Positions 8,040-17,772 are shown, counted from the stretch's first letter. The stretch is DNA of 27,500 bases from Prorocentrum cordatum (GCA_963575745.1 CAUYUJ010022558.1:17501-45000), one strand, 5' to 3'. The notes: a model not told the origin generated them from the sequence alone. A program made the numbers and translations.

Positions 8040-8436
8040 GTTTCTTGGTTCCCGTTTCTGGGTTCCCGGGTCCCGGTTGCTGGTTCCATGCCGATTTCGG
8101 TTTGCGGCGGGGTTCCCGGTGTTCCAGTTTCGGGTTCCCGGATTCCCGGGTTCTTGGTCCATCTCATGATCGATTCTACCATCCATCTCACTCAATCGAT
8201 GTCACTATCGATCTCATTGCCGATAGCATTCGATTGATCTCATTATCGATCGAACCATCCATCTCACGTAATCGATCTGGTTATCGATCTCAGATATCTG
8301 ATTCAATCGATCTCACTATCGAGCTCACTTTCGATCTCACTATCGATCTCAATCGATCTAACTAGACCGGTATCGGTGGGTGGCGGAGTTCCCGGTGTTC
8401 CAGTTTCGCTTTCCCGGGTTTCCCGGTTTCCCCGTC
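8040..8436. repeat. GGTTCCCG-rich blocks in a roughly 276-bp compound repeat
   Basis: Degenerate GGTTCCCG/GGGTTCCCGG units fill 8040-8160 and return at 8380-8436. The block GTTCCCGGTGTTCCAGTTTC occurs at about 8113 and again about 276 bases later, each time followed by the 12-bp ATCGATCTCACT satellite, so the two arrays together form a higher-order unit present about twice. Confidence 0.75.
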
Positions 8437-8815
8437 GATCTCATTACCGATCTCAATGGATTTTGCTATCGATCTCTCTTTGGATCTTACTATCGATCTA
8501 CCTTTGGATCTCACTATCGATCTCATTAATCATGTCACACAATCGATCTCACAATCGACATCGTATTGATATCACTATCGGTCTCACTGTCGATCTCACT
8601 ATCCATGTCACTCAGTCGATCTCACTATCGACCTCACTATCGATCACACAGTCGATCTTACGATCGATCTCACGATTGATTCCAGTATCGATCATTCAAT
8701 CGATATGACTGTCAATCTCACTATGGATCTATTTATCGATATCCTTATCGGTATCGCTATCGATATCGCTATCGATCTCACTATCGATCTCACTACCGAT
8801 CTCACTATCGCTAGC
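8157..8815. repeat. 12-bp satellite ATCGATCTCACT (field 2)
   Basis: Diverged copies of the unit seen at 2090-2335 fill 8157-8365 and 8440-8815, interrupted by the GTTCCCGG block. Toward the right end it simplifies to alternating ATCGATATCGCT and ATCGATCTCACT. It ends in GCTAGCACGG before GGGACACC at 8841. Confidence 0.93.
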
Positions 8816-8867
8816 ACGGGATAGCTATCGAGAGCGCCACGGGACACCACGGGGGACAGCAACGTTT

Positions 8868-9030
8868 GGCTCGGCTTCGCCCTTGCAACTTCATTCCTTT
8901 CGCCCGCCCACGCACGACACGAAACGTACGACACGTCCGCACGCACGACACGAGCACGAAAACACGAAACTGAAGCTGATTTCCCTGTGGGGGGGTCTCC
9001 GCTTCACTGCGGTCTCACCCCCCAACCTCC
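8868..9030 (-). repeat. Dispersed repeat, copy 2 (microsatellite-tailed)
   Basis: This is the diverged partner of the repeat at 5747-5918. Shared blocks include the identical CGCCCGCCCACGCA at 8901-8914, a CACGAAAACACGAAACTGAAG region, GATTTCCCTGTGGGGG and TCTCACCCCCCAACCTCC. On the minus strand it ends in GTCCCCCGTGGTGTCCCGTGG and then the 12-bp satellite, parallel to the GAT tail of copy 1. Confidence 0.65.
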
Positions 9031-9127
9031 AATACATATACATTCCCCAATCAGGGCTTGCCTCTATAGGGGTCCTAGCGGATTCATATGGTTAGGTGAG
9101 GTGGGCCGCCGATTTCTGTGGCCGGCC

Positions 9128-9298
9128 AGGGTGCCCGGGTGTCCAGGTGCCCGGGTGCCCAGGTGCCCGGGTGCCCGGGTGCCCGGGGGTGCCCGGGGGT
9201 GCCCGGGGGTGCCCGGGTGCCCGGGGGTGCCCGGGTGCCCGGGGGTGCCTGGGGGTGCCCAGAGGTGCCTGGGGGTGCCCGGGTGCCCGGGTGCTCCA
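9128..9298. repeat. GGGTGCCC / GGGGGTGCCC tandem repeat
   Basis: About 18 units of 8 bases (GGGTGCCC) and 10 bases (GGGGGTGCCC) are mixed, with a few T or A substitutions. The unit is nearly self-complementary, so it may fold back. Open frames of Gly/Cys/Pro/Val come from the repeat. Confidence 0.93.
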
Positions 9299-9306
9299 TC
9301 GCCCAG

Positions 9307-9510
9307 CCTTATAGCCCTATAGCCCTATAGCCCTATAGCCATATAGCCCTACTGCCCAATAGCCCTATAGCTCTATAGCCCTATAGCCCTATAGCCCTGT
9401 AGCCCCATAGCCCTATAGCCCTATAGCCCTATAGCCCTATAGCCTTATAGCCCTATATAGCCCTACGGCCCTATAGCCCTATATCCCTATAGCCCTATAA
9501 CCCTTTAGCG
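9307..9510. repeat. CCCTATAG 8-bp array, left of the retroelement
   Basis: About 25 copies of CCCTATAG with occasional single-base changes run directly up to repeat A1 of the retroelement. The same array appears at 19234-19413 beyond the right end, which suggests the element was inserted into a pre-existing array. Confidence 0.95.
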
Positions 9511-9512
9511 TT

Positions 9513-9654
9513 ATGGTTGGCGGGTGGCTTGGTCCCATTGTGTATCCATCTTGCCCCATCATTTCTCTTTCATTCTGCTCTCCCCATTCCTATGCCAGCC
9601 CTTTGTTCGAGGCAGCCACGCGGATCGAGCATCGATACTCTTTGCTTTTTCCCC
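9513..9654 (+). repeat. Retroelement terminal repeat A1 (left end)
   Basis: About 142 bases starting ATGGTTGGCGGGTGGCT and ending in CTTTGCTTTTTCCCC recur with few changes at 17014-17154, 17632-17772 and 18458-18598. A1 is the only copy on the left of the coding region. The left-hand sequence present before the other copies (CAATTGAGGACAATGGCAC) is missing, so the element begins here or is slightly truncated. Confidence 0.88.
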
Positions 9655-9725
9655 ATCTTCGGTTAACGTACTTCCCATTATTCTCTTACTTCGTTTGCCT
9701 GCGCGGCTTCCTTACCCTACGATCG

Positions 9726-11175
9726 ATGGCATGGTTTCCACCAGAGGCCACTGCCATGTCATGGACATCAGTAACGGAAGTTGTCCAATCTGTGCGTCTA
9801 TCGGCCAGTGTGTTTCGAATTGTCGAGGCGCAGTTGGGAGACTTTCAGAATCATATCCCGCTGATGTCGATCATCCTCGCGCCGATGCTGCACGTGGCAG
9901 TCGTGACCACACAGACTGACAGCAATGCCGGGTATGGGGGCGAGCCGTCCACGCGTGGGCTCACCCCTTTGGAAGCAAGCCAGGTGGGCCTAATCTGGCG
10001 CATCTGCAAAAGCATTTCGTGGACAGCCGGCGGACAGAGATGGGGCGATTTCGTGGACATGGATCCGTTCCAGGCTCCTGCGGCCCCGGGGCAGCGCCGG
10101 CGGCGTTTCCAACGATCAAAGATAAGGTCGTCAAATTGTCCTCCGTGCTCGACCAGGGTGACGATGGCGAGGTGCGGGTCGCTGATGCACCCACCCACGC
10201 CCAGTGGCACGCCAACTACCAGCAGCAGGTCCTCGCCGCTCCGGCGGAGGACGCGGAACCTTCGGTGGAGCAGCTGACGGCCCTCAGCCACAAGGTCAAC
10301 GACCGCGGTCGCTCGCCGTACGCTGACTGCGCGCTGCGGGGGCCGTTCGCCCGCTTGGACGCGCGCGCCGTGAAGTTCCGCGCCTGGTGCCCGACCAGCG
10401 ACGGCATCTTCGCGGCCAAGGAGCTCCCCGGCCAGGGGAACCTGCAGCGCTGGGGGGCGGCCTGGAAGGTTTTCGCCACGGCCTGCATCATGCTCATGGA
10501 TGCGGCCCGCCCGGCGCTCGAGCACTACGCGGAGAAGATCCGCAAGCACGTGGAGCTATGGCCAGAGCGGTGGCATCTGATTGCCACGGCGGGTGACCAG
10601 ATGCGCGCAGAGCACATGGTCCGCCTGAAGCGCCGCTACGAGGCCAAATTGGCGGCCGGGCAGACGCCTGCTCCAGACTGGAACAGCGCAGCGCCCTGGT
10701 CCACCGTGTACCGCCTTGCGGCCGACGACGAGGCATTCTGGGATGCTCACGTGCGGCATCCAGCTGCTGCGTGGGTGGCGCGCGGCGGTCGTGGCGTCCT
10801 GCTCGCGCCCGAGGAGGCGGTGGCCATGGCCCACCTGCCAGGGGGCCTCGCGGCCATCGCGCCGCCGACAGAGCAGCGCCCCGCGGCGGGAAGCGGCGCA
10901 AAACGGGCGCGCAGCAGCAGCGGCCTCAGCAGGCGTCGGGAAACGGGGGCCCCCCGCCGACTGCCCACGGCAGCTCGGCGGGGGGCCCGCGCAAGCAGAC
11001 GAACGACTCCCAGAAAGCCCAGGGGCCCGAGGCGTGCAAAAATTGGGGTCAGGGCAACCCGGCGAACGAGTGCGGCAAGCTGGGCGCGCCCTCGACTTGC
11101 CCGAGGGGCCGGGTCCACAAGTGCGCCAAGTGCGGCGATGTCTCGCACGAGTCGCCAGACTGCCGGCGCCGCTGA
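9726..11175 (+). pseudogene. gag: Gag-like protein with C-terminal zinc knuckle, frameshifted
   Basis: Three successive frames make one Gag-like product. 9726 to about 10090 encodes the N-terminal part with LTPLEASQVGLIWRIC. After a frame change, about 10100-10885 encodes the body (KVVKLSSVLDQ, SPYADCALRGPF, a Trp-rich segment around WGAAWKVF, and PWSTVYRLAADDEAFW), which resembles the Gag-like proteins common in dinoflagellate genomes. After another change near 10890 the third frame ends with CCCH-like cysteines, then a perfect C-x2-C-x4-H-x4-C knuckle at 11122-11163 and a stop at 11173. The protein should bind and package element RNA in the cytoplasm. The ATG at 9726 is the first plausible start after A1, but 9756 is possible. 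Two frame changes mean no full product is made unless the element used frameshifting, which is unlikely here. Confidence 0.75.
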
Positions 11176-13478
11176 CCCCGGCTCCGGGGTCGCCGGGCGC
11201 TGTCGCTGGGGCCCCCGACAGCACCTTAGTCCGAGTGGGCCAGTGGGGCAACGCCTCAGTCAGGCGCCCCGCCAGCGCCGCCGCGGCAGCCGGGCAGCCG
11301 GCCGCGCTGCCAGTCCTCGCGGAGGTCGCGCGCCCCGCGCCGACGGCCGCGGCCCTAGCCTCCCGGCGGGAGCGGCCTCCGTCGCGCGCCTGCCGCGCTT
11401 CTGCGCCCTCGGCAAGGAGGTGGCCGCCTTGTGCGACGACTGGGTTTCGGAGTGGCTACCGCTGTGGTGCGGCGTTTCGGTGACAAGAGTTACACCGGCC
11501 CAGACAGGTGCCCGGTCGAGGTCTGGAGATCCCGGCTGCGCGAGCATCGGCGCCCCGCCCGAGAGCCAGATCGCGCGCGAGTGGGGGCAGCCCTCGCCGC
11601 TGCAAGCGGAGCTGCTGCACGCCTGGCTGCAGGCTGGCGGGGACCCCGGAACCTGCCTGCGGGGCTGGTGCCAGACGGGTGCGCCGCTGGGCGTGGAGGT
11701 GCCCATCCCCACTTGCGGCGTATTCCCCGCTGCGGCCGCGGCCGAGAGCGCTGGCCCCTCTGGTAGATTGGATTTAGCCCTGGCGCAAGGCGTGTTCAAT
11801 TACCAGTCGATCTCCGACGGCCCTGAAGGCTCGGCGGCGGAGGTGCACCGCTGTCTGGAACAGGATTTCGCAGTCTCGCTTCCTGATCCCGCTGCCCAGC
11901 AGAGGTTTCCCGGTGGCTCCATTTCCAGCATGGCGCTCATCACCAGGGAGAAGCCAGACGGGGGCGTCAAGCGGCACATCATTGTCGACCTCAAGCGGAG
12001 CAGGCCGACGCCGGTCAACAGCCGCGCCCGGGTCCCAGAACGACCGGTGTTTCTGCGGATCCGCGACCTCGCCCGGGACATTCTGGCGCTCGTCCACCGC
12101 GCGGCGCCTTCCAGCAGCGGCGCTTCGGCGGTGGATTTAGAATTCCCCATCGCTGATTTGTCGGACGCCTACATGCACATGCGGACGCGTCCAGACGAAC
12201 TGCGCCACTGTTTGTCGCCGGACGTGGTGCCGGGCCGCCTCTTGCTGTGGATCGCGCTCTGCTTCGGCAGCTCTGGCGCCCCGCTCATCTGGTGCCGCGT
12301 CGCAGCCGCGTTGGCAAGGCTCGCGAATTCTTTCGCGGGCCACCGCCAAGCCAGAATGCAGTTGTATCTGGACGACTCCATTTGGGCACTCTGGGGCACG
12401 AGAGCGCAGCGCGACAGGCAACTCGGCTTCGCACTGTGGGTGCTCATCGGCATGGGTGTCCGCGTCGCGTGGCGCAAAGCAGTCCGGGGGTGCGCCGTCG
12501 TGTGGATCGGGGCCTCCGTAGTGGCAGACGTCGCTGCCCGAGAAATCACCGTCCACCCCGGCAAGCACGGTCGCGGAGCTCCTAGCCTCCCTCGAGTTAC
12601 TGGCCTCTGGGGCGATGGTCAGCCTCGGGGAGCTCAAGCGGTGCGCGGGCAGACGCTCCTGGGTTGCAGGCCCGCTCCCTCGCATCCGCTGGGCCGTGTC
12701 CATCATGCGCGGTCGCAGCCTCCGCAGAGAGGGGCATCCGCTCCGGCGTCGAGGAGCGCAGACGTCTTCTCAGAGAGGACGCGCGCCCCAAGAGCGGGCT
12801 CCTGGCGGCCAAGCGGATCGCCTTGCCTGTTCAGTGGCTCACGGCGCTCTGGCGCGACATGCAGGGGCCACTGACCCGGCGCGTATCTTGGGTGCGCCCC
12901 CCGCCGGTCACCGTCGTCATAGTGGACGCTTCGCCGTGGGGCTTGGGGCTGCTTCTGGCCCACCTCGCGTCTGGCGGGGTCTTGGAGTACGCCCACAGCG
13001 AAGTGCTGGATGACGACGAAAGGCTCCTTCTTGTCCACCGGGGCCCACCCAGCTCGCAGCAGGCCTTGGAGGCGCTCGCTCTCTAGTCGCCTTGAAGCTG
13101 TGGGGGCGCTGAATGCGGGCGTCCTCGGCCACAGCGGACTTGCGCGGCGACAACTCCGCCGTTCTGGCCCTCGCAGGGAAGCTGTCCAGCTCATCCCCTG
13201 TGGTGAATTTTATTGGGGCCGAACTGGCGCTCGACTTGGAGAGCTTGGGCGTTTGGGAGGTGCAGCCAACGCGCATTCCAGGTTATTGGAACGTCGCGGC
13301 TGACTGGCTGTTCAGGAATTCCGCGCCCAGGAACGCCGCAGCAGAGCCCGCGGAGGTGGTCGGTGCGAAGGCCCGGCCAGTGCCCGCCCGATCCCGCGCA
13401 TGCTACCGGCTGCCCCCCCGGGGGCCCAGCTGGAACTGTGGGCAGCAACGTCGGGCGCCAGCGCGTGGGCAACAGTAG
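11176..13478 (+). pseudogene. pol: Reverse transcriptase-RNase H, frameshifted
   Basis: From about 11600 a conserved pre-RT region is visible (PSPLQAELLHAWL, APLGVEVPIPTCGVFP). The RT palm has motif A at ADLSDAYM (Asp 12155), motif B at CFGSSGAPLIW, and catalytic YLDDS at 12365-12379, then WRKAVRGCAVVWIG. The frame changes near 12560 (continuing TVAELLASLELL and LKRCAGRRSWVAG) and again near 12715. RNase H follows with VDASPWGLG (Asp 12925), Glu 13069, RGDNS (Asp 13149) and AADW (Asp 13302), so all four acidic residues persist. A frame change near 13083 and an in-frame TGA at 13110 split RNase H, and the last frame ends at 13476-13478. It would copy element RNA into DNA. The domain order and motif spelling match the RTs of dinoflagellate tyrosine-recombinase elements. 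RT active-site residues are intact, but at least three frame breaks make it a pseudogene. Confidence 0.88.
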
Positions 13479-14200
13479 CCACGAGCGTCTGAAGGTCTCG
13501 TCGCCTGCCCCGACCGAGGGGTGCATTTTTCTTATTCTTTCCAGCGCAGGGGTGATGTTTTGAAATTTTACATGCGAACACGCCTCCCCGAGGCGACGCC
13601 CCCAGCCCCTCGGGCCAGCGCGATCGAGGACAAATGTATGTTTTTCGCTCCTCCTCGTCTGCGTCGCCGCGCCAAGGCCCGGCCCCCGACCGGCCGCTCC
13701 ACAGAGCGAGCCTGCGCCCGCGGCAGAGGCGCGAATGTGCCTTCTCCCCCCGCCTTGTCCACGTCCCTCGCCCCCCCCCCCCCCTCTTCTTCTCCTCCCC
13801 CCTTGTTCTCTCCCCCCCTCTGCTGGCAGAGCGCGAGGGTTCTCGCGCGCCATGGTCGCGGTGCTCTCGCCCAGATCCTCCCCGGCCTTCTGCCCCCGCC
13901 AGCGCTGGCCCTCGGCCCGCCGCTGTTCGACCGAGCGCTGCGCCCCCGGCCTGGCGCTTCGTCGTTCCAGGGCAGGCCGCCATCACCTCTTTCCTTCCCT
14001 CTCCTCCCCTTCCTCCTTTTCCTCCTTCCGCTTCCTCGCCTCCCCCCGCTGGGAGTCGCTTTCGGCCGGCCGTCCCGAGCAGCGTTTCGGCGCCGGGGCC
14101 CGCGTCGCGAAGATCAGGCTTGTGTGCGAAGGTGATCGTCTTCGTCGCTCGGCCCCTGGGCCGAATCCTCGGAGAGGCGTAGCGGACGGCCGCTTTCTGC
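13479..14200. other. Spacer between RT-RNase H and recombinase, pyrimidine-rich
   Basis: No gene is supported. The segment contains C-runs at about 13768-13785 and CT-rich stretches at 13740-13825 and 13975-14050. The overlapping open frames on both strands are Pro/Ser or Gly/Arg-rich and lack domains. Confidence 0.5.
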
Positions 14201-14201
14201 A

Positions 14202-14545
14202 AGCTCTCGGCGAGGCGCATGGGGCGCCAGACTCGCGCGCTGCGTCGGAGACGAATGGCGCGCCGCAAGTGCCATTTGTCTATGTTTGAGCTCTCGGCGA
14301 GGCCCACGCTTACCTTGGGCCTGGTGGTCGTCTCTGTAAGCTTTCGGCGAGGCGCATGGGGCTCCAGGCTCGGGCTTTCCGTCGGAGCCGAATCGTGCGC
14401 CTGCGAGTGCCATGCGTCACAGTTTGAGCTCTCGGTGAGGCGCGCGCGCTTGCCTTGAGCAAAATTGTCGGCCGAACGGCGCGCCTACTGGTGCCTTGCG
14501 TCACTGTTTCAGCTTTCGGTGGGGCGCGCGCTGCGTTGGGCCAGG
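14202..14545 (+). repeat. Degenerate tandem repeat with AGCTCTCGGCGAGGCGC cores
   Basis: The core AGCTCTCGGCGAGGCGC (or AGCTTTCGG) begins near 14202, 14288, 14338, 14425 and 14510. A longer unit of about 136 bases (GTGCCAT, TTTGAGCTCTCGG, then an alternate core) is visible for the first two repeats. The related block at GCGCGCC, GTGCC, TTGAGCTCTCGG occurs three times. It lies inside the retroelement spacer and may be an internal minisatellite. Confidence 0.7.
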
Positions 14546-14601
14546 TTGCCGTCGGAGCCTGGGCAGCACGTGGCCGAGACAGTTTTCTTTTGATCTGTCC
14601 G

Positions 14602-14622
14602 CCGTTGCAGTTTTGGCTCAGA
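14602..14622 (+). other. Degenerate spliced-leader remnant upstream of recombinase ORF
   Basis: CCGTTGCAG followed by TTTTGGCTCAGA matches SL positions 2-22 at 16 of 21 bases, with TTTTGGCTCA exact. It lies six bases before the ATG at 14628. An SL at this point would make the recombinase ORF a separate trans-spliced message that was copied back into the element. The similarity is seen; the history is inference, and chance similarity is not excluded. Confidence 0.55.
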
Positions 14623-14627
14623 TCGCC

Positions 14628-16368
14628 ATGGGCACTCCTCGCAATGTTGGGGGCGCGCCGTCCAGAGGTCCGCCCTCCAAACGGCCTCGCTGCGCCTCGC
14701 GCTCTGGCACGCCGCCCGCGCCGATTCCGGCTCGGTGGAGCAATGGGCGAGCGGGCGTGCCAGCCGCGAGTGTGGCCACCCGCGCTCTGATGATCCCATG
14801 CCTGGCTCCGGGCGCGTCCGCGAATGGTTCGCTGCCGAGGTTCGTGCCGCTGGCGCAGCCGCGCGGGCGATGACCAGGCTGCGTTCTCTCCCCAGGCGCC
14901 GGTCAGTTGGTGCAGTTACCCAGCCAGCATGGCAGCTTTGGTATTGGAACTCCCAGCGTCGATCTCCGCTCCATTAATGCAGCTTTGTCCATAGCTGGCG
15001 ACCCCGTGCGCCTCGCGAGTGCTTTGGGCGCTCTCAGACAGGACTTCTACGCGAACCCCTCCCGCGAGGCAGTCTCTCTCGCATGCGGGCTGACGCGTGC
15101 GCATGGGCAGAGCTAGCGGCGTCGTCCATTCCGGATGTATCTGCGCCCTTCCCTCTAGAGGTCGCCGTTGTGCACGCGGTGGCTGCGGCTCGCAAGCGGG
15201 GTCGGTTCAAACCTGCAGAGCAATGCCTCAGCGATTTGCGGCTCGAACACATCGAACGCGGCGCGCCTGTTTCGCAGCAGCTCGCCTGGGCATTCGACCA
15301 GCGTATGCGGTCAGTCCGACTAGGTGTTGGCCCGAAATCCAAGGCCGCTGAGTTGCGGGAAGACGGGCTTCGGCCGACTGGTGTCTTGGAGTCTCTGCAA
15401 GGCGCTGCTGGTCATGACTTGGCCTCGCCATGGCGCGCCTGGGTGGTGGCCGCGCGCTTCCTGCTCAAGGGGGTCGAGCTGGCGGCAGCGAGGCTTGCGC
15501 ACGTAGACTTTCTCTCGGCCAGGAGCGTGCGAATGCGCCTCCCCGTGTCGCAGACCGACGCCTGGGGTGCTGGCGCGGCCGTCGCGCTGAAGTGCGCGTG
15601 TCTGCTGGGTTCCTTCGACGAGGTTTCGTGCCCCGTGCACGCATTGATGGCGCGCATTGAGGCGCGGCGTCGCGCTGCTGGCGCTCGCGCCCAGGACGCG
15701 CGCGAGCTTGAAGAGCCAGTGTTTCCAGACGTTGCTGGCGGCGCGGTGTCCAAGGCAGCAGCCGCCCAGGGCTGGCAACGCCTCGCGGTCGACGGGCGCC
15801 CTGTGCTAGGAGGCCGCTCTGCGAGACGGTCTGGTTCAAAACGATACGAGCGATCCTTATGGCCGCCCTCGAGCATCCAAACGGTCGGGCGCTGAGCTTC
15901 CTGCGCGGTGTTGGAATACGTTGAGGAGGCGCGCACTGCGCGGCCACTCGACGGCCAGTGGCGCGCCGCGAGCTCTTCGAACCGCCGCCGGAGGCCCAGC
16001 TCGAGCCACTTGCGCGACGCGTCGCCGACCTGGAAGCGTCGATGCATTCGCTGGCAGAGGCACGGGGGCTACCAACCTCGCGGCTACGGGAGGTCAAGAT
16101 CCCCGCGCCTCCGGCAGGTTGGTCCCCGTGAATCCGGTCAGAATCCTCTGGCACCATCCGCGCCGTCGCGAGCCCGCCGGACACGCCGTTGCCGTCGTGG
16201 CGCACGCGTTGCGGCTGGCGATCCGGCTCATCCGCGAGCCTCTCGACCTTCCTCAGCGAAGCGCCGGCAGCCGACGGAGCCGACCTCTGTCGAAAGTGCC
16301 CGTCGCCCCACCAATTCGCTCTCTCAGTCGCCGCGGCTTCGCCAGGTGGTGGGGAGTGCGTCGCCTGA
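14628..16368 (+). pseudogene. Tyrosine recombinase (YR), inactivated, with C-terminal zinc-binding segment
   Basis: It begins at ATG 14628 after the degenerate SL. The N-terminal part is split by a stop at 14871 and a frame change near 15075-15090. The catalytic domain is in frame 2 from about 15090: LLKGVELAAARL (box I), LPVSQTDAWG (beta-hairpin), CPVHA, VFPDVAGG, GGRSARRSGSKRY (box II) and GR followed by TGA at 15893, then VLEYVEEA with Tyr at 15917. Relatives have Arg in box I, Lys in the hairpin and His in box II; here these positions read Lys (15467), Gln (15551) and Arg (15815). The TGA replaces the Trp of the usual GRW. After another frame change near 15950, frame 1 encodes a short coiled-coil-like segment, a stop at 16129, then SSGTIRAVA, RCGW (Cys 16210) and LCRKC (16288-16299), a probable zinc site. 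The stop at 16366 lies inside B1. A working copy would integrate circular cDNA. This one cannot. Confidence 0.82.
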
Positions 16369-17013
16369 AGGCTGAGGGCCGCCGCCGCTGGCACGCGCCC
16401 GCTACTCTCGCTCACCTCCGCGAGGCTGATGGTTCGCGCCCCGCGTGCCGGAACCATTTTCGGGTCTTTCCTTCGCCTCCGCGGGGCTGGCGGCCCACGC
16501 CCCGCGGGCTGGGGCCGCTTCCGGGACTGCGCCTTCGCCTCCACGAGGCTCGTGGTTCACGCCCCACGGGCCAGGGTCATCTTCGGCCCCCCCTTCGCCT
16601 CCACGAGGCTGGCGCCCCGCGCCCCGCGGGCCGGGGCCGCCTCCAGGGTTGCGCCCTCGCCTCCACGAGGCTGGCGTCCCACGCCCCGCGGGCTGGGGCC
16701 GCCTCCCGGGTTGCCCCTTCGCGCCTCCTCGAGGCTGATGGTCGCGCCCCACGGGCAGCCGGACTCATCTGCGGGGCTTCCCCATTTCGCCTCCACGAGG
16801 CCGGCGGTCGGGCCCCGCGGGCCCGCGTCGTCCCGCGCGGCGCAGTCGTTTCATTGAGTCGCGACGGACCTGCCGAGCACGCAGGACGTGGCGCATTGAT
16901 GTACGAGAGAAAGTGCCCGCCCATCTTCTAGAGGGTGGCTGGGCGGGGTTGCGGGAAGGGAAGTGCTTGTCCGTTGTTCGCAGGCCAATTGAGGACAATG
17001 GCACTCCTTATGC
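16345..17013 (+). repeat. Retroelement right repeat B1
   Basis: B1 starts near GGTGGTGGGGAGTGCG and continues GTCGCCTGAAGGCTGAGG, a block seen again in B2, B3 and B4. It contains eight or so copies of a roughly 60-base subunit built from GCCTCCACGAGGC and CCCCGCGGGC, and ends at CACTCCTTATGC before A2. The final codons and stop of the recombinase (16360-16368) fall in its first bases. Confidence 0.85.
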
Positions 17014-17154
17014 ATGGTTGGCGGGTGGCTAGTTCCCATTGTGTATCCATCTTGCCCCATAATTTCTCTTTCATTCTGCTCTCCCCATTCCTATGCCGGC
17101 CCTGTGTTCGAGGCGGCCACGCGGATCGGAACATCGATGCTCTTTGCTTTTCCC
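17014..17154 (+). repeat. Retroelement repeat A2
   Basis: Direct copy of A1 with about ten differences, beginning ATGGTTGGCGGGTGGCTAG and ending CTTTGCTTTTCCC. It is nearly identical to A4 at 18458-18598. An open frame through A2 into B2 comes from the repeat and has no domain. Confidence 0.9.
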
Positions 17155-17631
17155 GCCCGCCCCCCCAAATTGGGTGGTGGTGGTGGTGGAGAATTCGTCG
17201 CCTGAAGTCTGAGGGCCGCCGCCGCTGGCACGCGCCCGCTATTCTCGCCTCCGCGAGGAGGATGGTTCACGCCCCGCGGGCCGGGACCATCTTCGGGTCT
17301 TTCCTTTGCCTCCGCGAGGCTGGCGGCCCACGCCCCGCGGGCCGGGGCCGCCTCTGGGACTGCGCCTTCGCCTCCACGAGGCTGGTGGTTCACGCCCGAC
17401 GTGCTGGGATCAGCTGCCTCCACGAGGCTGGCGGCCCGCGCCCCGCGGTCCTGCGCAGCGCAGTTTTTTCACTCAGTCGCAACGGACCTGCTGAGCACGC
17501 AGGGCGCGGCGCACTGATGTGGAAGAGAAAGTGCCCACCTATCTTCTCAAGGGTGGCTGGGTGTGGTTGCAGGAAAGGGAGTGCTTGTCCGTTATTCACA
17601 GGTCAATTGAGGACAATGGCACTCCTTATGC
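17155..17631 (+). repeat. Retroelement repeat B2, internally deleted
   Basis: B2 nearly equals B4 from AAATTGGGTGGTGG to about 17450 (GCGGCCCGCGCCCCGCGG), then jumps to GTCCTGCGCAGCGCAG, missing roughly 200 bases of subunits that B4 keeps. The breakpoint is at a short CCCCGCG motif present at both edges, consistent with recombination between subunits. Confidence 0.85.
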
Positions 17632-17772
17632 ATGGTTGGCGGGTGGTTAGTTCCCATTGTGTATCCATCTTGCCCCATACTTTCTCTTTCATTCTGCTCT
17701 CCCCATTCCTATGCCGGCCCTGTGTTCGAGGCGGCCACGCGGATCGGAGCATCGATGCTCTTTGCTTTTCCC
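17632..17772 (+). repeat. Retroelement repeat A3
   Basis: Direct copy of A2 with few differences (GGTTAGTTCC, CCATACTTTC and CGGAGCATC). It has the same start and end as the other A copies, 618 bases after A2. Confidence 0.9.

Noticed and set aside
9307-9510. CCCTATAG array considered as telomeric repeat
   Set aside because: The unit differs from the plant-type CCCTAAA telomere repeat expected in dinoflagellates, and the array is internal and occurs twice.
10494-13194. Minus-strand frames opposite gag and pol (up to about 230 codons)
   Set aside because: They are shadows of GC-rich coding sequence; the plus strand has the recognisable Gag, RT and RNase H motifs.
14455-14480. Minus-strand SL-like sequence CTTGAGCAAAATTG
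   Set aside because: It needs a deletion and several mismatches, and lies in a diverged copy of the 136-base repeat whose other copies do not resemble SL.
13479-14600. Methyltransferase domain of DIRS1-type elements searched for in the spacer
   Set aside because: No motif of a DNA adenine methyltransferase could be seen in any frame.
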